Positions 15,982 through 23,742 of a stretch of 64,000 bases of DNA are shown one piece after another. The notes beneath the pieces were generated by a model. The model was not told the DNA's origin. It did no database searches and saw only the letters and a program-made list of their open reading frames with translations. Numbering within the stretch: position 1 is the stretch's first letter; the number at the start of each line of letters is the position of its first letter. The stretch lies in assembly GCF_026153355.1 (NCBI RefSeq), contig NZ_CP110636.1, positions 3,782,001-3,846,000 of the forward strand, written 5' to 3'. The stretch comes from Streptomyces endophytica (GTDB lineage Bacteria > Actinomycetota > Actinomycetes > Streptomycetales > Streptomycetaceae). The position numbers and the translations under genes are program-made.

Positions 15982-18636
15982 ATGTCCTCCACCGCACGCC
16001 GGCCCGGCCGGCGCCTGGCCGCCGTCCTCGTCCTCGCCCTCGGCGCCACCGGCCTCCTCACCGCACCGACCGCGCAGCCGGCGCACGCCGCCCCGTCCGG
16101 ACCGCAGCCGGCCCTGGCGCAGTGGATCGACCGCGACACCGTGGTCTGGAAGGGCGCCGAACCCTCCGCCGCCCAGCTGGAGTTCGACACCGGACGGGCA
16201 GGGGCGGCCGGCAGGCGCCTCCGGCTCACCCCAGGCCGCCTCACCCCCGCCGAACGGGCCGCCTTCCCGCACCTCACCGGCTATCCGGCCTTCACCGTCG
16301 ACCCCCGCGACCGCGGCCTCGCCCGTACGGCGCTGCGCGGACGCCTGGTCGCCGCCCAGCGCACCGCGGACGGCCGGCGCACCACAACCGGCGTGCAGAT
16401 ACCCGGAGTTCTCGACGACCTCTACGGCGCGCGGGCCCGGCACGCCGCACTCGGACCGGTCTTCCACCACGGCCGCCCCACCCTCTCCGTATGGGCGCCC
16501 ACCGCCCGCACCGTCGCCCTGGAACTCGACGGCCGCACGGTCCCGATGCGGCGCGACGACCGCAGCGGGGTCTGGCGCGTCCAGGGCACGCGCGACTGGG
16601 CCGGGAAGCCCTACCGCTACCTCGTCACCGTCTGGGCGCCCACGGTCGGCAGGACCGTCACCAACAAGGTCACCGACCCGTACTCCACCGCCCTGACCGC
16701 CGACTCCGCCCGCAGCCTGGTCGTCGACCTCGACGACCCGCGGCTCGCCCCCACGGGCTGGGCCGGCCTGCACAAGCCCGCCGCGGTGCCGCTGCGCCGG
16801 GCCCGCATCCAGGAACTGCACATCCGCGACTTCTCCGTCGAGGACCGCACCTCCCGCCACCCCGGCCAGTACCTCGCTTTCACCGACCGCGGGTCCGACG
16901 GCATGCGGCACCTGAAATCCCTTGCAGCGGCCGGAACTTCTTACGTCCACTTGCTGCCGGCCTTTGACGGTGCCACCGTCCCCGAAAAGCGCGCCGACCA
17001 GGACCGCCCCCGCTGCGACCTCGCCTCCTACGCGCCCGACTCCGAGAGCCAGCAGGAGTGCGTGACCAGGGCGGCCGCCCGCGACGCGTACAACTGGGGC
17101 TACGACCCGCTGCACTACACCGTGCCGGAGGGCTCGTACGCCTCCGACCCCCGAGGCGCCGCCCGCACCGTCGAGTTCCGCCGCATGGTGCAGGGCCTCA
17201 ACGGCATCGGCCTGCGCACCGTCATGGACGTCGTCTACAACCACACCGCCGCCTCCGGCCAGGACCCGCACTCGGTCCTCGACCGCATCGTCCCCGGCTA
17301 CTACCAGCGGCTGCTCGACGACGGCACGGTCGCCACCTCCACCTGCTGCTCGGGCACCGCGCCCGAACACACCATGATGGGCAAGCTCGTCGTCGACTCG
17401 GTCGTCACCTGGGCCAAGGAGTACAAGGTCGACGGCTTCCGCTTCGACCTCATGGGGCACCACCCGAAGGCCAACATCCTCGCCGTCCGCAAGGCCCTCG
17501 ACGCGCTCACCCCGGCCCGGGACGGCGTGGACGGCAAGAAGATCATCCTCTACGGCGAGGGCTGGAACTTCGGCGAGGCCGCGAACGACGCCCGCTTCGT
17601 CCAGGCCACCCAGCGGAACATGGCCGGCACCGGCATCGCCACCTTCGACGACCGGGCCCGCGACGCGGTGCGCGGCGGCGGCCCCTTCGACGCCGACCCG
17701 CGCGTCCAGGGCTTCGGCTCGGGCCTCTTCACGGCCCCCAACACCTCACCGGCGAACGGCGATCCGGCCGCCCAGCGGGCCCGGCTCCGCCACTACCAGG
17801 ACCTCCTCAAGGTCGGCCTCACCGGCAACCTCGCCGACTACACCTTCACCGACACCGCCGGCCGCCGCGTCAAGGGCTCGCAGGTCGACTACAACGGCGC
17901 CCCGGCCGGGTACGCCGCCGCCCCCGGTGACGCCCTCGCGTACGCCGACGCGCACGACAACGAAACCCTTTACGACGCCCTCGCCTACAAGCTTCCGCAA
18001 GGAACCCGCCCAACCGACCGCGCCCGCCTGCAAGTTCTTGCACTCGCCACCGCGGCGCTGTCCCAAGGCCCCGCGCTCTCCCAGGCCGGCTCGGACCTCC
18101 TCCGCTCCAAGTCCCTGGACCGCAACTCCTTCGACAGCGGTGACTGGTTCAACGCCCTCCACTGGGACTGCGCCGACGGCAACGGCTTCGGCCGCGGACT
18201 GCCACCGGCCGCCGACAACAAGGACAAGTGGCCCTACGCCAAGCCCCTGCTGGCCGACCCGGCCCTCCGCCCCGACTGCGCCACCATCCGGGGCGCCTCG
18301 GCCGCCTACCGCGACCTCCTCCGCATCCACGCCACGGAACCGGCCTTCGGCCTGCGCACCGCCGCCGCGGTCCAGTCGCAGCTCTCCTTCCCCCTCTCCG
18401 GGAAGGACGAGACGCCGGGCGTGCTCACCATGCGCCTCGCCGACCTGGCGATCGTCTTCAACGCCACCCCGCACCCGCAGCACCAGACCGTCGCCGCCCT
18501 GGCCGGCCACCCCTACGCCCTGCACCCCGTCCAGGCCCACGGCGCGGACCGCACCACCGCCACCGCCTCGTACGACGAGACCACCGGCACCTTCACGGTC
18601 CCGCCCTACACGGTCGCGGTCTTCCACCGCCGCTGA
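15982..18636 (+). CDS. pulA: Secreted pullulanase-type alpha-1,6-glucosidase
   Basis: This 884-residue exported debranching enzyme hydrolyses alpha-1,6 links in pullulan and limit dextrins to feed the MalEFG importer. The N-terminus is a signal peptide (RRPGRRLAAVLVLALG, cleavage after PAHA near residue 36). A pullulanase N-domain and CBM48-like module (WAPTARTVALEL) precede the GH13 barrel. Catalytic regions are VMDVVYNHT, GFRFDLMGHH (nucleophile Asp), ILYGEGWNFGE (acid/base Glu) and DAHDNET. YNWGYDP is the pullulanase signature. Two patches of rare codons (near 16915-16945 and 17960-18045) coincide with CTTGCA motifs. ATG 15982 gives the signal peptide. Confidence 0.92.
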   Translation: MSSTARRPGRRLAAVLVLALGATGLLTAPTAQPAHAAPSGPQPALAQWIDRDTVVWKGAEPSAAQLEFDTGRAGAAGRRLRLTPGRLTPAERAAFPHLTGYPAFTVDPRDRGLARTALRGRLVAAQRTADGRRTTTGVQIPGVLDDLYGARARHAALGPVFHHGRPTLSVWAPTARTVALELDGRTVPMRRDDRSGVWRVQGTRDWAGKPYRYLVTVWAPTVGRTVTNKVTDPYSTALTADSARSLVVDLDDPRLAPTGWAGLHKPAAVPLRRARIQELHIRDFSVEDRTSRHPGQYLAFTDRGSDGMRHLKSLAAAGTSYVHLLPAFDGATVPEKRADQDRPRCDLASYAPDSESQQECVTRAAARDAYNWGYDPLHYTVPEGSYASDPRGAARTVEFRRMVQGLNGIGLRTVMDVVYNHTAASGQDPHSVLDRIVPGYYQRLLDDGTVATSTCCSGTAPEHTMMGKLVVDSVVTWAKEYKVDGFRFDLMGHHPKANILAVRKALDALTPARDGVDGKKIILYGEGWNFGEAANDARFVQATQRNMAGTGIATFDDRARDAVRGGGPFDADPRVQGFGSGLFTAPNTSPANGDPAAQRARLRHYQDLLKVGLTGNLADYTFTDTAGRRVKGSQVDYNGAPAGYAAAPGDALAYADAHDNETLYDALAYKLPQGTRPTDRARLQVLALATAALSQGPALSQAGSDLLRSKSLDRNSFDSGDWFNALHWDCADGNGFGRGLPPAADNKDKWPYAKPLLADPALRPDCATIRGASAAYRDLLRIHATEPAFGLRTAAAVQSQLSFPLSGKDETPGVLTMRLADLAIVFNATPHPQHQTVAALAGHPYALHPVQAHGADRTTATASYDETTGTFTVPPYTVAVFHRR
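18028..18043. promoter_or_regulatory. Candidate intragenic MalR operator in pullulanase
   Basis: CTGCAAGTTCTTGCAC is a near-perfect inverted pair of the MalR heptamer inside the coding sequence. The codons used for it (CAA, GTT, CTT, GCA) are rare in this genome, as if the DNA motif were being kept. A related AAGCTTCCGCAAGG lies at 17989-18002 and CTTGCAG at 16921. Function is inferred. Confidence 0.4.
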
Positions 18637-18665
18637 GCCCGCACCGCTGCCCCCTGGCCGACCGG

Positions 18666-19180
18666 CTAGCCACCCAGCCGCTTCTCAAGGAGGGTGACGG
18701 CGTACGGACTTCCGCCGCCATCCTCCTTGCCCGGCTGCTCCCCGACGACCGTGTACCCGGCACCCTCGTAATAGGTCCGCAGCCGCGGGTTGGACGAGAG
18801 GCAGTCCAGCCGCGCCCAGGTACGGCCGGCCTCCGCGATCCGCCGCTCCGCATGCGCCAGCATCGCCCGGCCGGTCCCCGCCGGCGCCCGCTCCCGGTCC
18901 ACCATCAGCCGGTGCACATACCCCGCCTCCGGCGGCTGCGGCCCCCACGCGGGCTCATCGGTCCACCACAGCTCGAAGCCGCCCGCTATCCGTCCGCCGG
19001 CCTCCGCGAGCCAGACCTCGCCCTCCTTCATCCGCAGTCGGAAGTGCTCCTCGCTCTTCCCCCGGGCTTCCACTGCTCGATGCCGGACCGCTGCATCCAC
19101 CGCGCGGCCGCGTCGTACAGGCCGACGAGGACCTGCGGATCGCCGTCGTCCGCCGGCCGGAACGTGATCTTCTCTGCCAT
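18666..19180 (-). CDS. GNAT-family N-acetyltransferase (interrupted by a 1-base shift)
   Basis: When the frame is restored the protein has 171 residues: MAEKITFRPADDGDPQVLVG at the N-terminus and, after the shift near 19062, KSEEHFRLRMKEGEVWLAEAGG through the acetyl-CoA-binding region GTGRAMLAHAERRIAEAG to LRTYYEGAGYTVVGEQ. The shift lies in CCCGGGGGAAG; one more G restores the frame. The acyl acceptor is unknown. It converges on pullulanase and diverges from the CHRD-like gene. I read it as one gene with a likely sequencing error. Confidence 0.8.
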
Positions 19181-19332
19181 GCGCGGAATTGTGCCGTAGC
19201 GACAAATTTCCCGCACCAGCCGCCCTGAGGCGCCGGCGCTGCGAATAAGAGGGTGATACCTCGCCGAGGTGTCGCTTCGCACCTGGATGATGCGGTCCTC
19301 CCGCCGTGGAGGGCCGTCGGAAAGGAACGAAC

Positions 19333-20163
19333 GTGATCCCCACGCGCACCAGCCGCCTCGCCGCACTCGCCGCCCTGCCGGCCGCACTGGCCCTCGCGGT
19401 CGGCGCCGCCTCCCCGGCAGCAGCCGCCGACGGGGCCTACCAGATCAACCTGGCACAGCTGAACAACTCCGGTTCCAAGGGCGTCGCGATGCTCAGCCTC
19501 AAGGGCAACCAGCTGACGGTGAAGATCGAGTCCGAGGGGCTCGTACCGGGGCAGCCGCACGCCCAGCACCTCCACGGCTCCACCGACGGGCACGACTTCC
19601 ACTGCCCGGATCCGAGCGCCGACACCAACGGCGACGGGGTCATCGACAACACCGAAGCCACCGTCCAGTACGGGAACATCAACATCTCGCTGACCACCCG
19701 GGGCTCCACCGACGCCAAGAGCGGCCTCGCCGTGGACCGGATGCCGACGGCGGACGCCCAGGGCAAGCTCTCCTACGAGCGCACCCTCACCGTCTCCCAG
19801 GACGTGGTCGACCACATCAAGGACCTGCACATCGTGCAGCACGGCATCGACCGCAACGGCAACAACAAGTACGACTTCGACGGCGCGGGCAAGAGCGAAC
19901 TCGACCCGAAGCTCCCCCAGGAGGCCACCGCCCCGACCAACTGCGGTGAGGTCCAGGGCGCCGCGGTCGGCTCCATCCCGGTCGGCGGGGTCGAGACCGG
20001 GACCGGGCCCGTGGACCCGCCCGCCGGCAAGAGCGTGCCGCTCGCGCTGCTGGGCGCCGGCGGGACCGCCGCCGCGGCGGCGGCCGGCACGCTGGTCCTC
20101 CTGCGCCGCCGCCGCGCGCAGCTCTCCCCGGTACCCGCCGAGAACGGCGGGGCCGCCGCATGA
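19333..20163 (+). CDS. Secreted CHRD-like protein with C-terminal membrane anchor
   Basis: This 276-residue exported protein has a signal peptide (LAALAALPAALALAVGAASPAAA, cleavage near residue 30). A beta-rich domain resembling CHRD follows, with HAQHLHG, GVIDNTEATVQYG and HIVQHGIDRNGNNKYD. The C-terminus has the layout of a wall- or membrane-anchored protein: a hydrophobic segment (ALLGAGGTAAAAAAGTLVLL) then RRRR. There is no LPxTG motif. Start GTG 19333 is preferred over upstream ATGs because AAAGGAACG lies just before it and the signal peptide then begins correctly. It overlaps the sortase gene by four bases, implying shared expression. Confidence 0.75.
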   Translation: MIPTRTSRLAALAALPAALALAVGAASPAAAADGAYQINLAQLNNSGSKGVAMLSLKGNQLTVKIESEGLVPGQPHAQHLHGSTDGHDFHCPDPSADTNGDGVIDNTEATVQYGNINISLTTRGSTDAKSGLAVDRMPTADAQGKLSYERTLTVSQDVVDHIKDLHIVQHGIDRNGNNKYDFDGAGKSELDPKLPQEATAPTNCGEVQGAAVGSIPVGGVETGTGPVDPPAGKSVPLALLGAGGTAAAAAAGTLVLLRRRRAQLSPVPAENGGAAA

Positions 20164-20839
20164 GCGCCCCCACCAGGGCCGCCGTGACCACCGGACGCCG
20201 AAGCCGCCGGGCCGTCGGCGGCGTGCTCGCCGCGGCGGTGGCCGCCGTGCTCGTCGCCGGGTGCGGAGGACAGGATTCCGTGCCGCCGCGGCCGCTCCCC
20301 GCCGAGCCGCCGGGCCAGAGCGGTCACACCGCCCACGACGAGGCGTCGCCCGGGACGGACGGACCGGGCGCCGCCGCCGCGAGCATGCCGACGTCGGCGC
20401 CGGTACGGCTCTCCATCCCCGCGCTGAAGGTGTCGTCCACGCTGGAGACGCTGGGACAGCACCCGGACGGGACGATGGAGACCCCGCGCGATCCGGCCAA
20501 GGCGGGCTGGTACCAGCCCGGGCCGACGCCGGGGCCCGAGGGCCGGCCGTCATCGCCGGCCACGTCACCTGGAACGGCACCCCGTCGGTGTTCCGGAAGC
20601 TGTCGTCCATGAAGCGCGGGGACAGCATCGAGGTCGCCCGGAAGGACGGCAGCACGGCGAAGTTCACCGTCGACCGGGTCGCCCAGTACCCGAAGAACAA
20701 GTTCCCCACCGTGGAGGTCTACCAGAACCTCGACCACGCCGGCCTCCGCCTGATCACCTGCGGCGGCGACTACGACCAGGGCAAGCACTACTACCCGGAC
20801 AACGTGGTGGTGTTCGCCAGCCTCACCGGCAAGGCCTAG
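20160..20839 (+). CDS. Class F sortase (interrupted by a 1-base shift)
   Basis: The restored protein has 226 residues. After an N-terminal hydrophobic segment ending in LVAGCGG, which also fits a lipobox, comes a sortase domain: PVRLSIPALKVSSTLE, AGWYQPGPTPG, then after the shift PAVIAGHVTWNG (catalytic His about 135), and LRLITCGG (catalytic Cys about 201) with the class F ending YPDNVVVFASL. The shift is at about 20540 in GAGGGCC and is repaired by one G. Class F sortases are common in actinobacteria with poorly known substrates. The coupled upstream gene, a secreted C-terminally anchored protein, is the natural candidate partner. Confidence 0.85.
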
Positions 20840-20850
20840 ACGTCATCCGG

Positions 20851-20882
20851 CGGCCGTCCCCCGAGCCCCAGGGGGACGGCCG
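20851..20882. terminator. Two-way terminator hairpin
   Basis: CGGCCGTCCCCC (20851-20862) pairs perfectly with GGGGGACGGCCG (20871-20882) around an eight-base loop. It lies between the convergent sortase and TetR genes. Confidence 0.85.
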
Positions 20883-20910
20883 CACGGCCAGCACCCCCAC
20901 GGGCGCCCGC

Positions 20911-21606
20911 CTATACCGGCTGCGGCAGCGCCATCAAGCGGCCCACCAGGTCCGCGAACATCCCGTCCGCCGGTTCGTCCGCCAGGATGCGGCGGACGAT
21001 CCCGGCCATCCGGTCGTCGTACGCCGCGCTCACCGCCGCCAGCGCCGCGAAATCGTGGACCAGCTGGCGCTCCAGCTCGGCGCGGGGGACCCGGCGGCCG
21101 TCCAGCCAGAGGAGGGCGGTGGTCTCGGCCAGGGAGATCCACGAGCGCACCACCAACTCCAGCCGCGGCGGCGGGTCGGTGAGGGCGAGGTGGGCGAGGA
21201 TCTGCTCGTACGCGGCCTGGCGGACGCCGTCGATCAGGGCGCTGGTACGGGTCGAGCCGATCGCCGGGCCGCCGCGCATCAGCGCGGAGAAGCCGGGGCC
21301 GTGCTCGTCCACGAAGTCGAAGAAACGCTCCATCACGCGCAACAGACGGGCGCCGAGCGGCCCTTCGTGCGGTTCCACGAAGCGGGCGGCCAGCTCCTCG
21401 GCGGCGCGCCGCAGCGCGGCCTCGTACAGCTGCTGCTTGCCCGGGAAGTAGTGGTAGACCAGCGGCCGCGAGATCCCGGCCGCCTCGGCGATCTCGTCGA
21501 TCGACACGTCCTCGGGCGCACGGTGGCTGAACAGGCCGAGGGCGACCGCGATCAGCTGATCGCGCCGCTCCTCGACGCCCATCCTGCGCCGCGCCCCGGT
21601 CGTCAT
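20911..21606 (-). CDS. TetR-family transcriptional regulator
   Basis: This is a 231-residue TetR regulator with the N-terminal helix-turn-helix VSIDEIAEAAGISRPLVYHYFPGKQQLYEAAL at about residues 34-65 and a C-terminal ligand-binding domain. It lies 35 bases downstream of the ferredoxin-reductase gene on the same strand, in a set of three genes (di-iron protein, reductase, regulator). It probably controls that set in response to a hydrophobic ligand; the ligand is not predictable. Confidence 0.88.
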   Translation of the reverse strand: MTTGARRRMGVEERRDQLIAVALGLFSHRAPEDVSIDEIAEAAGISRPLVYHYFPGKQQLYEAALRRAAEELAARFVEPHEGPLGARLLRVMERFFDFVDEHGPGFSALMRGGPAIGSTRTSALIDGVRQAAYEQILAHLALTDPPPRLELVVRSWISLAETTALLWLDGRRVPRAELERQLVHDFAALAAVSAAYDDRMAGIVRRILADEPADGMFADLVGRLMALPQPV

Positions 21607-21641
21607 GCGGACACCCTAACGACCCGGGGCGCGGCGCGGAA

Positions 21642-22735
21642 TCACAGATCCAGTACCAGTCGTGCGCCGCCCCGGGCCCGCGAGACGCAGATCAGCAGCG
21701 AGTCGTCGCGCTCGGCGTCCGTCAGCAGCTCGTCGCGGTGGTCCACCTCGCCGGCCAGCACCCGCTGCTGGCAGGTGCCGCAGAACCCCTGCTCACAGGA
21801 GTACGGGAGGTCCGGCAGCGCCTGGTCGCGGATCGCCCGCAGGACGCTGGTGTCCGCGGGCACCGTGACCGTACGGCCGGTCCGCCGCAGCTCCACCTCG
21901 AACGACCGCTCCGCGCCGGGCGGCGCGGGAGCCGCCGGGGCGAACCGCTCGGTGTGCAGGGTGAGGCCCTCCGGCAGCAGCGCGGCGACCGCGTCCATCA
22001 AGGGCTGCGGGCCGCAGCAGTGGACCGCCGCGTGCGGCGGCGCACCGGCGAGCAGCGCGGCCAGGTCCGGCCGGCCGTCCTCGTCCTCGGCGACCACCGT
22101 GACCCGGCCCGCCCCGGCCCCCGCCAGCTTCTCGATCTCCGCCAGGAACGGCATCGAGGCCCGGGACCGCCCGCCGTACAGCAGCCGCCACGGCACCCCC
22201 TCCCGTTCGGCCTGCCGGACCATCGGCAGGATCGGGTGATGCCGATGCCGCCCGCGATGAAGACGTGGGCGTGACTGTCGGCGAGCGGGAAGCGGTTGCG
22301 GGGGCCGCGGACCTCCACCTCCGTGCCCTCGTGCAACTGCTCGTGGACCTCGCGCGAGCCGCCCCGGCCGTCCTCGATGAGCCGGACGGCGACGGTGTAC
22401 GAACCCGGTGCCGCGGGATCACCGCACAGCGAGTACTGGCGGACCGCGCCGGAGGGCAGCACGAGGTCCACGTGCGCGCCCGGCTCCCAGGCGGGCAGAT
22501 CCGTGCCCTCCAGGCGGAGGCGGAGCACTCCCTCGGCCTCCGCCGTCCGCTCCACGACCGTCAGCCGTCGCGCACCGGCGCGCGCGCCGGCCCGGCCGCG
22601 GCCGGATATCGGCTCGTCCAGGGCCGGCAGCGGCCACAGCGGCGATGCCTGCACGCGACGGCGCAGCGCCCGCCGGGCGACCAGGGCCGCCGCGCCCACC
22701 GCGACGACCGTCCCGATGCGCGGCATCTCAGGCAC
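21642..22735 (-). CDS. FAD/NAD-dependent ferredoxin-type oxidoreductase (interrupted by a 1-base shift)
   Basis: The restored protein has 364 residues. Its layout is an FAD-binding domain (VRQYSLCGDP), an NAD-binding domain (VFIAGGIGIT-PILPMVR, HCCGPQPLMDAV) and a C-terminal plant-type 2Fe-2S ferredoxin (CEQGFCGTCQ with a later ICVSRA Cys). This is the phthalate dioxygenase reductase order. Such enzymes pass electrons from NAD(P)H to oxygenases. The shift near 22230 falls in ATCACCCGATC; one more C gives GITPILPM. Start GTG 22735 overlaps the upstream di-iron gene by eight bases, so the two are coupled and probably partners. Confidence 0.88.
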
Positions 22736-23672
22736 CTCCGGACGTACGGGCCTCGGCCGCGGTGGCGGCGGGGGAGCCGGCGAGATACGCCACGGCCTGG
22801 GCGGTGTCGCCGTGCTGGGAGGGGTGGTAACTGCGGCTCAAATACTGCGGGATGGAGCGGGCCATGGCGCCCGCGGTCGGCAGTACGCCGTCGCGCCCGC
22901 CGCGGAAGAACTCCCGGAACGTGGCCCGGCCGTCCGCCAGCGTGGGGTCGTTCTCCATGAAGAACCGGGTGCCGCGCTGCCACAGGAAGACCAGTGCGCT
23001 GAAGGCCGTGGCCCAGGTGCGGACCCGGCGCCGGTAGCCGCCGTCGAGGTGCACGAACAGGTCGAAGGCGACGGACCGGTGCTCGACCTCCTCGGCGCCG
23101 TGCCAGCGCAGCAGGTCGAGCATGGCCGGATCGGCGCCCCTGGCGTCCAGCGCCCCGGCGTTGAGCACCCAGTCGCCCAGGAACGCGGTGTAGTGCTCGA
23201 TGGCGGCGATCAGGGCCACCCGCTCCAGCAGCCACCACCGGCGGGCCCGGCCCGGCGATGGGGGTACCACCCACGCCTTTAGCAGTGGGGGAGTTCGGTC
23301 CCCGAGCAGCTTCTCGAAGAGCCAGTCCACCTGCGCGGTGTACGGGGTCGGGTCCAGCCCCTGGTCCTTGAGGTGCGGCAGCACCTCGTCGTGCGCCTGG
23401 GAGTGCATCGCCTCCTGGCCGATGAACCCGATGACGTCGGCGCGGAGCCGGGCATCGCGGACGTACGGCAGCGCCTGCTTGTAGACATGCACGAACCAGC
23501 GCTCGCCGGCCGGCAGCAGCAGGTGCAGCACGTTGATCGTATGGGTGCTGGCGGGGTCGCCGGGGATCCAGTGCAACGGGGTGTCCGCCCAGTCGAAGGC
23601 GACGTTGCGGGCCTTCAGCGGGGTGTGCTCGGACGCGACCGGCTGGGGCCGCAACGAGGCCTTGTTAGACAT
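22728..23672 (-). CDS. PF10118-type di-iron protein (annotated 'metal-dependent hydrolase')
   Basis: This 314-residue protein has the ligand pattern of carboxylate-bridged di-iron enzymes: E87xxH90 in QEAMHSQAH, E159 in AIEHYTA, and E195xxH198 in AEEVEHRS. Databases usually call the family a predicted metal-dependent hydrolase. The overlapping reductase gene suggests an oxygenase or desaturase. Residues about 127-141 (TPPLLKAWVVPPSPG) look like an insertion relative to what I remember of the family, and the DNA there can form a short hairpin (CCCAC/GTGGG). A TetR regulator closes the set. Start ATG 23672. Confidence 0.78.
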   Translation of the reverse strand: MSNKASLRPQPVASEHTPLKARNVAFDWADTPLHWIPGDPASTHTINVLHLLLPAGERWFVHVYKQALPYVRDARLRADVIGFIGQEAMHSQAHDEVLPHLKDQGLDPTPYTAQVDWLFEKLLGDRTPPLLKAWVVPPSPGRARRWWLLERVALIAAIEHYTAFLGDWVLNAGALDARGADPAMLDLLRWHGAEEVEHRSVAFDLFVHLDGGYRRRVRTWATAFSALVFLWQRGTRFFMENDPTLADGRATFREFFRGGRDGVLPTAGAMARSIPQYLSRSYHPSQHGDTAQAVAYLAGSPAATAAEARTSGGA

Positions 23673-23742
23673 GGCGTCAATGTACTGGCGGGTAAGGAGT
23701 TGTCGATACCCCTCGCACGACGAAAATCCGGCGCTGCTCCCG

